64,000 nucleotides of DNA. Origin: UBA11606 sp964504305. GTDB taxonomy: Bacteria; Actinomycetota; Acidimicrobiia; Acidimicrobiales; Aldehydirespiratoraceae. The notes under the pieces were generated by a model. That model was not told where the DNA came from, did no database searches, and saw only the letters and a program-made list of their open reading frames with translations. This document shows, piece by piece, positions 42,986 through 51,817 of the stretch; the first letter of the stretch is position 1; each line of letters begins with the position of its first letter. The position numbers and the translations under genes were made by a program. The stretch lies in assembly GCA_964504305.1 (NCBI GenBank), contig CAZDEB010000002.1, positions 310,001-374,000 of the forward strand, read 5' to 3'.

Positions 42986-43798
42986 ATGACCGATACCCAA
43001 GACCAACACGACCTCGGCGACTTCGAACCAGCTCAAGAGGGACTCACTGTCAACCTTCCCCAGGCCACCGAGGATCTCGCCACCGAACGGCTACACCGCA
43101 AGCAGCGGCTCGCCGCGGGGCTGCGGGTGATGGGACGACTCCACCTCGCCGAAGGCGTGGCCGGTCATGTCACCGTCCGAGACCCGGAGTTCACCGATCA
43201 CTTCTGGGTCAACCCCTTCGGCCTCAACTTCAAACTCATGACCGTGTCGGACCTGATCCTCGTCAACCACGATGGCGAAGTGGTCGAAGGCGACAAGCCG
43301 GTAAACGCCGCGGCCTTCGCAATCCACTCGCAGCTTCACAAGGCTCGTCCCGATGTCATGGCCGCCGCTCACTCTCACTCGATGTACGGCCGCACTTTCT
43401 CGACGCTGGGCAAACCGCTCAAGATGATCAGCCAGGACTCCACGATGTTTTACAACGACGTTGCTTTGTGCAACGCCGGTAGCGGTGCGGTGGTGCTCGA
43501 TCTGGCTGTTGGTCGACAAATGGCCGAAGCGTTGGGTGATCGCAAGGCTCTCATTCACCAAAATCACGGACTCATCACCGCGGGTGGCTCCGTCGACGCC
43601 GCCGTGTGGTGGTTCGTCGCTCTCGAACGGGCCTGTCAGAGCCAACTCGTGGCCGAAGCCGCTGGCACCCCCATCGAGATACCTGACGAACTCTGCCAAT
43701 CGGGCTACGACGCCCAAGGCCACGACCTGGCCGGCTGGTTCCAGTTCCAGCCTTGGTGGGACGAACTCAACCGCGACGAACCCGAATTTCTCAACTGA
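42986..43798 (+). CDS. Class II aldolase/adducin family protein
   Basis: 270 residues. Zinc ligands of the fuculose-phosphate aldolase fold are present: AAAHSHSMYG (two His) and LIHQNHGLITAGGSVDAAVWWFVALERACQ (third His and C-terminal helix). The N-terminus (RLAAGLRVMGRLHLAEGVAGHVTVRDPE) is the usual nucleating segment. Substrates in this family range from sugar phosphates to hydroxy-acid esters. Expression may be influenced by the 3 x 19-bp repeat immediately upstream. Stop is 2 nt from that of convergent betC. Confidence 0.88.
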   Translation: MTDTQDQHDLGDFEPAQEGLTVNLPQATEDLATERLHRKQRLAAGLRVMGRLHLAEGVAGHVTVRDPEFTDHFWVNPFGLNFKLMTVSDLILVNHDGEVVEGDKPVNAAAFAIHSQLHKARPDVMAAAHSHSMYGRTFSTLGKPLKMISQDSTMFYNDVALCNAGSGAVVLDLAVGRQMAEALGDRKALIHQNHGLITAGGSVDAAVWWFVALERACQSQLVAEAAGTPIEIPDELCQSGYDAQGHDLAGWFQFQPWWDELNRDEPEFLN

Positions 43799-43800
43799 CC

Positions 43801-45330
43801 CTAGGAGCGGGCCTGCTGACCCTCAACGGGCGGGAACCTGGTGGTAGCGGCAGCCACGGTCCAATCCATGTGATTACGAACGTATTCTTCTGACGCGTTG
43901 CGCTGAGGTTGAAAGTCCCAGTCGACCCGTTTGCCCGCCTGCATGCCAGCATGAACGGCGCGACGGGCCCGCTGCGACGCCAACACGTCGAGTCGGATCT
44001 GATCGCTGTCCCAGCGTTGAGAAACTTCGGCCTGCAACGCCGCCAATCGTTCGCTATGGGCTGGCTGTTCGGCGAGGTTGACCAACTCAAGCGGGTCGGC
44101 AACAACGTCAAACAGCAGCGGAGCGTCGATATCGCAGTGGATGTACTTGTAGGGCCCTCGGCGGATCACAAAAATAGGATGGGCCGCACACTCTGCGCAA
44201 TACTCGGCCAAGGCCGACGCGTCGGGGTCTTGGGTTTGGCCGCGAGCCACGGCCAGCAGCGACCGACCATCGATTTCGGCTCCCAGTTCCGGCCAGGGCG
44301 CGCCGTCGGCGGCGATATCGACCATCGTGGGGAGCAGGTCAAGCAGCGAACACGGTTCCTCAACCGTTTGGCTGACAATGCCCGGACCGGCCATCACCAG
44401 GGGCACGCGTAGCGAATTTTCGAGCATGGTCATCTTGTACCAGAGGCCCCGCTCGCCCAGCATGTCGCCGTGGTCGGCGGTGAAAACAACAATTGTGTTG
44501 TCGAGAAGCTCGGCCTCGGCAAGCGTCGACACGATCTCGCCAATCTTGGAATCGACATAGGAAGCGTTGGCGTAGTACGCGTGACGGGCACTGCGGACGT
44601 GCTCGTCGGTCACCTCCACATCGGCGGCTTCGATGCCGGCGCGCACCCGCACCGAGTGGGCGTCGGTCGCCGGGGGCGATGTTGGGAGGTCGATCTGGTG
44701 GTGGTCGTACAGATCCCAAAACTCTGGACGGGCCACGTAGGGATCGTGAGGGTGAATGAAACTCACCACCATTGAAAAGGGGGTGTCTTGATGTTTGGCG
44801 TAGTCGAAGATCCGGCGTTTGGCGACGAATGCAACCTCCTCGTCGTAGTCAAGCTGAAACGTGGTCGCCGCGGTGCCAGCCTCCAACACCGAATCCATGT
44901 TGTGGTACCACTTGTCGATGCGATCGTCTGACTCGTCCCAGTTGGGCGTCCAGGCGTGATCCGACGGGTACACATCGGTGGTGAGCCGGTCCTCAAAACC
45001 GTGCAGTTGGTCGGGACCAACAAAGTGCATCTTGCCGGACAGGCAGGTTCGGTATCCCTGCTGGCGTAGGTAGTGCGCAAAGGTCGGAACCGACGCCGGG
45101 AACTCGGCCGCATTGTCGTAGGCGCCGATTCTGGTAACGAGTTGACCCGACATGAAGCTGAATCGGGCGGGGGCGCACAACGGAGAATTGCAATAGGCGG
45201 CGTCAAACCGGGTACCTCGCGCCGAGAGGGCATCAAGATTCGGTGTCTTCACGACCGGATGGCCATAGGTGCCGGTGAACTGCGGTGCTAGTTGATCGGC
45301 CATGATCACGACGATGTTTGGACGGGTCAT
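43801..45330 (-). CDS. betC: Choline-sulfatase
   Basis: 509 residues, the usual length for BetC. Sulfatase signature CNSPLCAPAR with Cys52 (C-x-P/A-x-R) to be converted to formylglycine; metal site N-x-x-x-x-x-x-D at the N-terminus (NIVVIMADQ) and TADHGDMLGERGLW. The C-terminal tail with RRAVHAGMQAGKRVDWDFQP and ASEEYVRNHMDW is specific to choline sulfatases. It hydrolyses choline-O-sulfate to choline and sulfate. It follows cysC by 13 nt, linking sulfate release to sulfate activation. No signal peptide is seen, so it is likely cytoplasmic. Confidence 0.93.
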   Translation of the reverse strand: MTRPNIVVIMADQLAPQFTGTYGHPVVKTPNLDALSARGTRFDAAYCNSPLCAPARFSFMSGQLVTRIGAYDNAAEFPASVPTFAHYLRQQGYRTCLSGKMHFVGPDQLHGFEDRLTTDVYPSDHAWTPNWDESDDRIDKWYHNMDSVLEAGTAATTFQLDYDEEVAFVAKRRIFDYAKHQDTPFSMVVSFIHPHDPYVARPEFWDLYDHHQIDLPTSPPATDAHSVRVRAGIEAADVEVTDEHVRSARHAYYANASYVDSKIGEIVSTLAEAELLDNTIVVFTADHGDMLGERGLWYKMTMLENSLRVPLVMAGPGIVSQTVEEPCSLLDLLPTMVDIAADGAPWPELGAEIDGRSLLAVARGQTQDPDASALAEYCAECAAHPIFVIRRGPYKYIHCDIDAPLLFDVVADPLELVNLAEQPAHSERLAALQAEVSQRWDSDQIRLDVLASQRARRAVHAGMQAGKRVDWDFQPQRNASEEYVRNHMDWTVAAATTRFPPVEGQQARS

Positions 45331-45343
45331 GGGCGCGGTCTAT

Positions 45344-45961
45344 TTAGTTGAGCGGGAGGTGGGAAATGATATGGGCCACGCATGCGTCGACGGGATGGCG
45401 CGTGTCGACGACCACTTCGGGGTCGACCGGCGGCTCGTAGGGCGCCGAGATTCCGCTGAACTCGGGAATCTCGCCGGCGCGGGCCTTGGCGTAAAGCCCC
45501 TTGACGTCGCGCTGCTCGCAGATCTCGAGAGCCGTATCGACAAAGACTTCGACGAAACGGCCGTCGGGGTGAAGCGCCCGGACTTGATCGCGGTCGGCCT
45601 GATACGGCGAGATAAAAGCGGTGAGCACCACCAAACCGGCGTCCTGAAACAAACGACAGACCTCGCCGATGCGTCGTATGTTTTCGGTGCGGTCATCGGG
45701 TGCAAATCCGAGGTCGCGGTTGAGACCGAACCTCACGTTGTCGCCGTCCAAGACGTAGGCCGCTATGCCGCGACGAACCAACTCGGCTTCCACGGCAAAA
45801 GCGAGCGTGGATTTGCCCGAGCCGGACAGCCCGGTGAACCAGACCGTGACGGACCGGTGGCCAAGAACCGAGGCTCGATCATCTCCCGACACCTGCCCTT
45901 CGGCGCGAACAATGTTGGCCGAGACCGGTAAGCCCGAACCAGAAGCTGGCGACTCAGCCAC
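45344..45961 (-). CDS. cysC: Adenylylsulfate (APS) kinase, stand-alone
   Basis: 205 residues from the GTG at 45961, which overlaps the cysNC stop by 8 nt. P-loop GLSGSGKSTLA, DGDNVRFGLNRDLGF, SPYQADRDQVRALHPDGRFVEVFVD and RDVKGLYAKARAGEIPEFSGI are all canonical, so this should be a fully active kinase making PAPS from APS and ATP. It forms the third gene of cysD-cysNC-cysC-betC and duplicates the kinase domain of CysNC, in which several of these residues are replaced. Confidence 0.95.
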   Translation of the reverse strand: MAESPASGSGLPVSANIVRAEGQVSGDDRASVLGHRSVTVWFTGLSGSGKSTLAFAVEAELVRRGIAAYVLDGDNVRFGLNRDLGFAPDDRTENIRRIGEVCRLFQDAGLVVLTAFISPYQADRDQVRALHPDGRFVEVFVDTALEICEQRDVKGLYAKARAGEIPEFSGISAPYEPPVDPEVVVDTRHPVDACVAHIISHLPLN

Positions 45962-47873
45962 GCAACAATCCGCGTTCGGCCATGACCGCAATAATCGCGT
46001 CGACCGACTCGGCCACGGTCATCGACGAACCATCCACCCGGAGGTCATGGCTGCTACCAACCTGGTACTCCAGCTGCACACCGGGGAAATCAGTGATCTC
46101 GCCACGATCGGCGGCCTCGTACAGCCCACTTTGGTCTCGCTCTCGGCACACCTCAATCGGAGTATCGACAAACACCTCGAGGAAACGCTCAGTGCCGACC
46201 AGTTCACGCGCCCGCACTCGGATCTCACGGTTGGGCGCAATCAGCGCGGCGATGGCAACAATGCCCTGGTTGTTGACCAGCTGAGCGACCTCTACGGCAC
46301 GACGCACGTTCTCGGATCGGTCAGGAGCCGAGAAGCCGAGGTCTCGGCTGATCCCGAGACGAACGTTCTCGCCGTCGAGACGAACCGAGACCTTTCCGCG
46401 ATCGAACAACTCTCGTTCCAGCGCGGTAGCAATCGTTGACTTGCCCGCTGACGTCAGCCCGGTGAGCAACACTGTGCAAGGCTTTTGCCCAAACCGAATC
46501 GCCCGCTCGGTCGAAGTGATTCCGGAGGCTTGACGGACCAGGCCAGCATCGGGGGCCTGATCCCACGCCGACCCAGCACCGGTGATCATCCCAGCCGCGA
46601 CGGTGGCGTTGGTGAGTCGATCAACAAGGATGAACGACCCCGTACGTCGATTGGTCGTGTAGGGATCGAACAGCAACTCTCTGTCCGAGCGCACCGAGCA
46701 CCAGGCAATGTCGTTGAGGTTGAGTTCGGTCGCCGCTTCTTTGGCCAAGGTGTTGATGTCGACCCGGTGGCGCACCACTCTGATGGTGGCGTTGCTTAGG
46801 GTGTTGTTCGCTTGCAACAAGTACTGGCGTTCGAGATCAAGCGGCTCTTCGGTCAGCCAGACCAGCATGGCGTCAACGTCGTGGGCTCTGAGCGGCTCAT
46901 CACCCGCCGAGACCAACATGTCGCCACGGCTCACATCGATCTCGTCAGTCAACGTTACGGTCACGGCGCGGCCGGGCCCGGCAATGTCGAGGTCGCCGTC
47001 GAATGTGACGATTCGATCGACAGTCGACGTCATGGCCGATGGCAGGCTCTTGACCACGTCTCCCGGACGCAGAAGTCCGGCCGCGATCGTGCCCGCGAAA
47101 CCTCGAAAGTCGAGATCGGGGCGGGTGACCATCTGAACCGGCAACCGCAGACGTTCCACGTCGATGCCGGTTTCGATATCGACCGTCTCGAGGTGCTCCA
47201 TGAGCGTTGGCCCGTCGAACCACGACAAGTTGTCGCCGGCCTCAACAACGTTGTCGCCAAGGAGAGCCGACATTGGCAGGAACACGGGTTCTTGCCCGCC
47301 CAGGGGCTCGGCGAACTCGCGGAACTCGTCGCAAATCTCGTCGAAGCGTGACTCCGACCATTCGGCGAGGTCCATCTTGTTGACGGCGACCACAATATTT
47401 TCGATCCCCAACAAACTGGCGATGTAGGTGTGACGTCGGGTCTGGGTAATCACGCCGTGGCGGGCGTCAACCAAGATGATGGCCAGCCCACAAGTCGATG
47501 CTCCCGTGACCATGTTGCGGGTGTACTGCTCGTGGCCCGGCGTATCGGCGATGATGAACTTTCGCCTGGCCGTCGAGAAGTACCGGTAGGCAACGTCGAT
47601 GGTGATGCCTTGCTCGCGTTCGGCCTTGAGGCCGTCCATCAGCAGCGCCAGGTCGACCTCTTCGCCCGCCGAACCTTGAGTTGTGGAGTCGGCTTCGAGG
47701 GTGGCGAGTTGGTCCTCGTAGATCATCTTTGAGTCGTGCAGTAGACGCCCGATGAGTGTCGATTTGCCGTCGTCAACGCTTCCACACGTGAGGAACCGTA
47801 GAAGGTCCTTTCGCTCGTGCTCGGCCAGATACGCCTCGATGTCGGTAGCTATGAGCTCGGATTGGTGGCTCAT
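45954..47873 (-). CDS. cysN: Sulfate adenylyltransferase large subunit fused to APS-kinase domain (CysNC/NodQ type)
   Basis: 639 residues. Residues about 25-440 are the CysN GTPase (GSVDDGKSTLIGRLL, DTPGHEQY, NKMD); residues about 460-639 are an APS-kinase-like domain with P-loop GLTSAGKST and DGENVRLGISRDLGF. In the kinase part, the usual SP-[YF]-RADR stretch reads APNREIRVRAR, the K of KGLY is changed (QSGLYEAAD) and YEAP becomes YQVG, so kinase activity may be reduced. With CysD it activates sulfate to APS. The ATG overlaps the cysD stop (TAATG). Confidence 0.94.
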   Translation of the reverse strand: MSHQSELIATDIEAYLAEHERKDLLRFLTCGSVDDGKSTLIGRLLHDSKMIYEDQLATLEADSTTQGSAGEEVDLALLMDGLKAEREQGITIDVAYRYFSTARRKFIIADTPGHEQYTRNMVTGASTCGLAIILVDARHGVITQTRRHTYIASLLGIENIVVAVNKMDLAEWSESRFDEICDEFREFAEPLGGQEPVFLPMSALLGDNVVEAGDNLSWFDGPTLMEHLETVDIETGIDVERLRLPVQMVTRPDLDFRGFAGTIAAGLLRPGDVVKSLPSAMTSTVDRIVTFDGDLDIAGPGRAVTVTLTDEIDVSRGDMLVSAGDEPLRAHDVDAMLVWLTEEPLDLERQYLLQANNTLSNATIRVVRHRVDINTLAKEAATELNLNDIAWCSVRSDRELLFDPYTTNRRTGSFILVDRLTNATVAAGMITGAGSAWDQAPDAGLVRQASGITSTERAIRFGQKPCTVLLTGLTSAGKSTIATALERELFDRGKVSVRLDGENVRLGISRDLGFSAPDRSENVRRAVEVAQLVNNQGIVAIAALIAPNREIRVRARELVGTERFLEVFVDTPIEVCRERDQSGLYEAADRGEITDFPGVQLEYQVGSSHDLRVDGSSMTVAESVDAIIAVMAERGLLRG

Positions 47874-48823
47874 TAGAAGTACCCCTCGCGCTTCTTTTCT
47901 TCCATCGAACCAGATTGGTCGTAGTCGATGACGCGCCCCTCACGTTCGGAGCGCGTGGCCAGCAGCATCTCTTGGATGATCTCTGGCATGGTCGTAGCCG
48001 TTGATTCGACGGCGCCCGAAAGCGGATAGCAGCCGAGGGTACGGAACCGTACCCACCGCATCTCCGATTCTTCGCCCGGTTCGAACTGAAACCGCTCGTC
48101 GTCGACCATTATCAGTACCCCATTACGCTCCACGACGGGTCGTTGGGCCGAGTAGTAGAGCGGAACGATCGGGATTTGCTCGAGGTGGATGTACTGCCAA
48201 ACGTCGAGTTCGGTCCAGTTGCTGATCGGGAAAACTCGAATGCTCTCGCCGCGGTTGACCCGGCCGTTGTAAAGACTCCATAGTTCGGGACGCTGATTCT
48301 TGGGATCCCAGCGGTGATGCTTGTCGCGAAAACTGAACACCCGTTCCTTGGCCCGCGACTTCTCTTCGTCGCGTCGTGCGCCCCCGAACGCGGCATCGAA
48401 CCCCCCGGCGTCGAGCGCTTGTTTGAGGGCCTGGGTCTTCATGATGTCGGTGTAGTTCTTCGACCCATGATCGAAAGGGTTGATCCCCTGGGCGACGCCA
48501 TCGGCATTCGTGTGGGTGAGCAGTTCGAAGCCGATCTCTGTGGCCATCCGTTCTCGAAACGCGATCATCTCTCGGAACTTCCAAGTGGTGTCAACATGCA
48601 AAAGCGGGAACGGGATACGTCCCGGGAAGAACGCTTTACGGGCCAGGTGCAACAACACCGAAGAGTCCTTGCCTATCGAGTAGAGCATCACCGGACGCTC
48701 AAACTGGGCAACTACCTCGCGGAGTATCTCGATGCTCTCCGCCTCGAGTGCGTTGAGATGGGTTAGCCGCACCTGGTCCAGGGGGCTCTCAACGGATCCG
48801 CCAATTTCTTGCGCTGCGCTCAT
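47873..48823 (-). CDS. cysD: Sulfate adenylyltransferase small subunit
   Basis: 316 residues, normal length. PP-loop motif MLYSIGKDSSVLLHLARKAFFP, HVDTTWKFREMIAFRE, FGGARRDEEKSRAKERVFSFRD, FPISNWTELDVWQYI and the C-terminal RSEREGRVIDYDQSGSMEEKKREGYF are unmistakable CysD blocks. It adenylates sulfate with ATP, driven by CysN GTP hydrolysis. First gene of the sulfur operon, followed directly by cysNC; no cysH or sulfite reductase gene is in the window. Divergent to the DUF1185 gene across 170 bp, in which I see no clear regulatory motif. Confidence 0.97.
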   Translation of the reverse strand: MSAAQEIGGSVESPLDQVRLTHLNALEAESIEILREVVAQFERPVMLYSIGKDSSVLLHLARKAFFPGRIPFPLLHVDTTWKFREMIAFRERMATEIGFELLTHTNADGVAQGINPFDHGSKNYTDIMKTQALKQALDAGGFDAAFGGARRDEEKSRAKERVFSFRDKHHRWDPKNQRPELWSLYNGRVNRGESIRVFPISNWTELDVWQYIHLEQIPIVPLYYSAQRPVVERNGVLIMVDDERFQFEPGEESEMRWVRFRTLGCYPLSGAVESTATTMPEIIQEMLLATRSEREGRVIDYDQSGSMEEKKREGYF

Positions 48824-48993
48824 CGACGCGACAGTAGTCGGCCGCGACTCCGCGCCGGTGGCTCTCAGGCATCACCGCTCGGCCGGCGTCGCCGGGACCG
48901 ACTCGAAGCTCCCACAGGCGACAAGACGTCTGCTCGACGCAGGTGGCAGGCCCAGTAGCATCGAGACGTTCGATTTCGACAGTCGGAGAACCG

Positions 48994-49584
48994 ATGCCAC
49001 AACCGCAGGTCCGCAAAATCCAACTCGATACGCAGCGAGTATTCGAAGCAGGCGGCCGGCCCTTGGCTCGACCCCATCGAAGCGGGTCGATTGCCGCCGT
49101 GGTCGCCAATCCATTCGTCGGACGATTCGCCGAAGAAGCCGAGCTCACTGTCTGGATGACCGATCTACAACCGCTCGCCGACGAGATGTCGTTGGAGCTT
49201 CGAGACGCTCTGACCGACTCCGAGTACGAGATTCACAGCTACGGCAAAGGGGCAATAGCCGGAGTCGACTCAGAACTCGAGGTGGCCGCTTCGTGGCACG
49301 TGCCCGGCGGACAGTCGCTTCGCAACGCCCTCGACTCGCCCAAGGCCATGGTGCCGGCCGCCAAGAAGGTCGGTCCCCTCGGCTGCCAACTCGACGTCCC
49401 GCTCGTCTACATCCATGCGTCGTATTTGCGGTCGCACTACGACACCCAGCCGGTGGTCGTTGCCGATGGCCCGAGACCAAACGAGCTGGTCTATGCGGTG
49501 GTGATGTCGACCGGCGAACGTCCCCACGCCCGCATTTCTGGCTTCACCATCGACGATGTAGACGGGTCCGACGGGCTGCGTTAG
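48994..49584 (+). CDS. DUF1185 'amino acid synthesis' family protein
   Basis: 196 residues from the ATG at 48994, with GGAGAA just upstream. The N-terminus RKIQLDTQRVFEAGGRPLARP, followed by AAVVANPFVGRFAEEAEL and the later GPLGCQLDVPLVYIHASYLRSHYDT, matches the family named amino acid synthesis proteins (PF06684), whose biochemical role is not settled. It is 12 nt upstream of the RimK-type ligase gene, with the deacylase next; the three look like one operon. Cytoplasmic, no signal or membrane segment. Confidence 0.82.
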   Translation: MPQPQVRKIQLDTQRVFEAGGRPLARPHRSGSIAAVVANPFVGRFAEEAELTVWMTDLQPLADEMSLELRDALTDSEYEIHSYGKGAIAGVDSELEVAASWHVPGGQSLRNALDSPKAMVPAAKKVGPLGCQLDVPLVYIHASYLRSHYDTQPVVVADGPRPNELVYAVVMSTGERPHARISGFTIDDVDGSDGLR

Positions 49585-49596
49585 GTTCGCTCGCCT

Positions 49597-50805
49597 ATGA
49601 AGCTTGCCATCTTGTCGAGAGCGCCTCGGTCCTACAGCACCCAGCGCCTAGCCGCGGCCGCTACCGACCGGGGCTACGATCCCCATGTCCTCGACACACT
49701 GCGATTCGCCATCGACCTTTCGCGAGACGAACCAGACCTTCAATACCGAGGGCGACCGATCCAAGACTACGACGCGGTTCTCCCCCGGATCGGAGCCTCC
49801 ATCACCTTCTTCGGACTGGCCGTGGTACGCCAGTTCGAGCAGATGGATGTGTACACGCCCAGCCCATCAAACGGCATCGCCAACTCCCGCGACAAGCTTC
49901 GGTCCATTCAGATTCTCTCACGGCACGACGTCGCAATCCCCGAGACCACATTCGTCCGCGACCGAGCCGACGTGCTCCCGGCCATCGAGCGGGTCGGCGG
50001 CGCGCCGGTGGTGATCAAACTCCTCGAGGGCACTCAAGGAATCGGCGTCATCCTCGCTCCCGACAAAAAGGTCGCCGAGGCCGTAATCGAAACCCTCCAA
50101 AGCACCCGTCACAACGTTCTGATCCAGCGATTCGTCGCCGAGAGCCGCGGCCGCGATGTCAGGGCGCTGGTTATCGGCAACCATGTGGTTGCCGCGATGC
50201 GGCGAGTGGCCAAGGGGGACGAGTTTCGATCCAACGTGCACCGCGGTGGCAGCGTCGAAGCCGTCGATCTCGACGACGAATACAAAGAAGTTGCCGTAAA
50301 GGCCGCGCAGATAATGGGACTCCGAGTCGCCGGTGTCGACATGCTCGAATCCAACGACGGCCCCGTAGTAATGGAAGTCAACTCGTCGCCGGGATTCGAA
50401 GGGATCGAGCGAGCTACCGAACTCGACGTGGCGGGCGCCATCATCGACTACGTCGCCGAGCAGGTTGCGTTTCCCGAAGTCGATGTTCGCCAACGGCTCA
50501 GCGTGTCGGCTGGCTACGGCGTCGTAGAACTCAGCATCAACGATGGAGCGGCCCTACTGAAGAGCGGAACAACCATTGGCGAGTTGCGCGATCAAGACAT
50601 CAGCATCTTGACTCTTCACCGTGGCACCACCGTGATCCCCAACCCTCACAACGACCGCCAAATCGAAGTCGACGACAGGCTGTTGTGTTTCGGGCCGTTC
50701 GCAACCCTGCGAGATCTTGTCCCCGCTCGCCGACGACGACCTCGCCGACGTATGCAACCCCTACCCGACGAGCCGATCCCCGATCCGGCCAACGAATCCA
50801 GCTGA
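49597..50805 (+). CDS. RimK-type ATP-grasp ligase fused to a C-terminal RCK_C (TrkA-C) domain
   Basis: 402 residues. Residues 1-290 are RimK-like ATP-grasp: MKLAILSRAP, NGIANSRDKLRSIQILSRHDVAIPET, VVIKLLEGTQGIGVIL (ATP loop) and VVMEVNSSPGFEGIE (Mg-binding E/N). RimK adds glutamates to ribosomal protein S6; relatives join amino acids to other acceptors. Residues about 300-378 (VSAGYGVVELSI, TIGELRDQDISILTLHRG, EVDDRLLCFGP) match an RCK_C/TrkA_C ligand-sensing domain, followed by an Arg-rich tail. The stop overlaps the next gene's ATG (TGATG). The fusion suggests a ligase gated by a small ligand. Confidence 0.88.
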   Translation: MKLAILSRAPRSYSTQRLAAAATDRGYDPHVLDTLRFAIDLSRDEPDLQYRGRPIQDYDAVLPRIGASITFFGLAVVRQFEQMDVYTPSPSNGIANSRDKLRSIQILSRHDVAIPETTFVRDRADVLPAIERVGGAPVVIKLLEGTQGIGVILAPDKKVAEAVIETLQSTRHNVLIQRFVAESRGRDVRALVIGNHVVAAMRRVAKGDEFRSNVHRGGSVEAVDLDDEYKEVAVKAAQIMGLRVAGVDMLESNDGPVVMEVNSSPGFEGIERATELDVAGAIIDYVAEQVAFPEVDVRQRLSVSAGYGVVELSINDGAALLKSGTTIGELRDQDISILTLHRGTTVIPNPHNDRQIEVDDRLLCFGPFATLRDLVPARRRRPRRRMQPLPDEPIPDPANESS

Positions 50806-51773
50806 TGGCCCCCCGCCGACCCGCCTTCGAAATCGCCGGCACCGACGCCCCGCCCGGCAAACGCACCCAAACCGAAATCCCGATCGCTCGTCTCATGTCG
50901 GGCACGCCGGTCGCCATACCCGTAATCGTCCTGCACGGGCGTCAAGACGGCCCTACCGTCTGGCTCAACGCCGCGACTCACGGCGACGAGATCGGTGGGG
51001 TGGAGATCATTCGCCAAGTGCTAGCGGGCCTCGACCCTCGATCACTTCGCGGCACCCTTGTCGCTGTTCCGATCGTCAACGTCCATGGCTTCAACTCTGG
51101 CGAGCGCTACCTGCCCGACCGCCGCGATCTCAACCGCGCGTTTCCCGGCTCGGCCAGAGGGTCTCTTGCCGCTCGGGTTGCTCACCTCATGATGACTGAG
51201 GTCGTGAGCCGATGCGAACTCGGCATCGACCTTCACACCGGGTCCGACCACCGCACCAACTTGCCGCAGATCCGCGCCGACCTCGCCGATCCCCAAACCC
51301 GGACACTAGCCAAAGTCTTCGGCGCCCCGGTCGCGATCCATTCGCGAACGCGGGACGGCTCGCTTCGCGAGGCCGCCACCGACCGAGGCGCGACCTGCCT
51401 GCTGTACGAGGGGGGCGAGGCCATGCGCTTCGACCGACCGGCTATCAACGCCGGCGTTGCGGGAGTCCGGCGGGTCCTGCGACACGTCGAAATGGTCGAT
51501 GACCCCATCGATCCAGGAGCGCCGACAAAGTTCTCTCGAACCACCAAGTGGGTCAGGGCAGCCAAGAGCGGGATAGTCGACTGTTCTCTGGATCTGGGCG
51601 AAGAAGTCGACAAGGGCCAAGAACTCGGCTTGCTTCGCGATCCGTTCGGCAAGCGACTCGGGCGTCTCTCGGCGCCGTTCGATGGGATTGTGATCGGTAA
51701 AAGCCAACACCCGCTGGTGAACCGGGGCGATGCCGTCCTACATGTAGCGTCGCTCGACGATCCCGACCAGTAG
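50805..51773 (+). CDS. Succinylglutamate desuccinylase/aspartoacylase-family hydrolase
   Basis: 322 residues from the ATG at 50805 (TGATG overlap fixes the start). Zinc ligands are in LNAATHGDEIGGVEI (His, Glu) and GIDLHTGSDHRTN (third His), and NVHGFNSGERYLPDRRDLNRAFPG carries the substrate-carboxylate arginine. LLYEGGEAMRF supplies the catalytic Glu. It removes an acyl group from an N-acyl amino acid or peptide. A deacylase beside a RimK-type ligase could edit or reverse the ligation, or prepare its substrate; this is inferred from the operon. Confidence 0.9.
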   Translation: MAPRRPAFEIAGTDAPPGKRTQTEIPIARLMSGTPVAIPVIVLHGRQDGPTVWLNAATHGDEIGGVEIIRQVLAGLDPRSLRGTLVAVPIVNVHGFNSGERYLPDRRDLNRAFPGSARGSLAARVAHLMMTEVVSRCELGIDLHTGSDHRTNLPQIRADLADPQTRTLAKVFGAPVAIHSRTRDGSLREAATDRGATCLLYEGGEAMRFDRPAINAGVAGVRRVLRHVEMVDDPIDPGAPTKFSRTTKWVRAAKSGIVDCSLDLGEEVDKGQELGLLRDPFGKRLGRLSAPFDGIVIGKSQHPLVNRGDAVLHVASLDDPDQ

Positions 51774-51817
51774 CCGATCGACCGGAAGCTCTCAGAACCC
51801 GAACGGGTTGCTGTTGA

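Noticed and set aside
48732..50804. Long plus-strand open frame of 1013 codons as one giant protein
   Set aside because: Only the last 322 codons (from 50805) resemble a protein family; the earlier part is the out-of-frame shadow of the DUF1185 and RimK genes.
43801..51773. Biosynthetic gene cluster for a natural product built around the RimK-type ligase and PAPS
   Set aside because: The two operons are divergent and no precursor peptide, sulfotransferase or carrier protein gene is visible.
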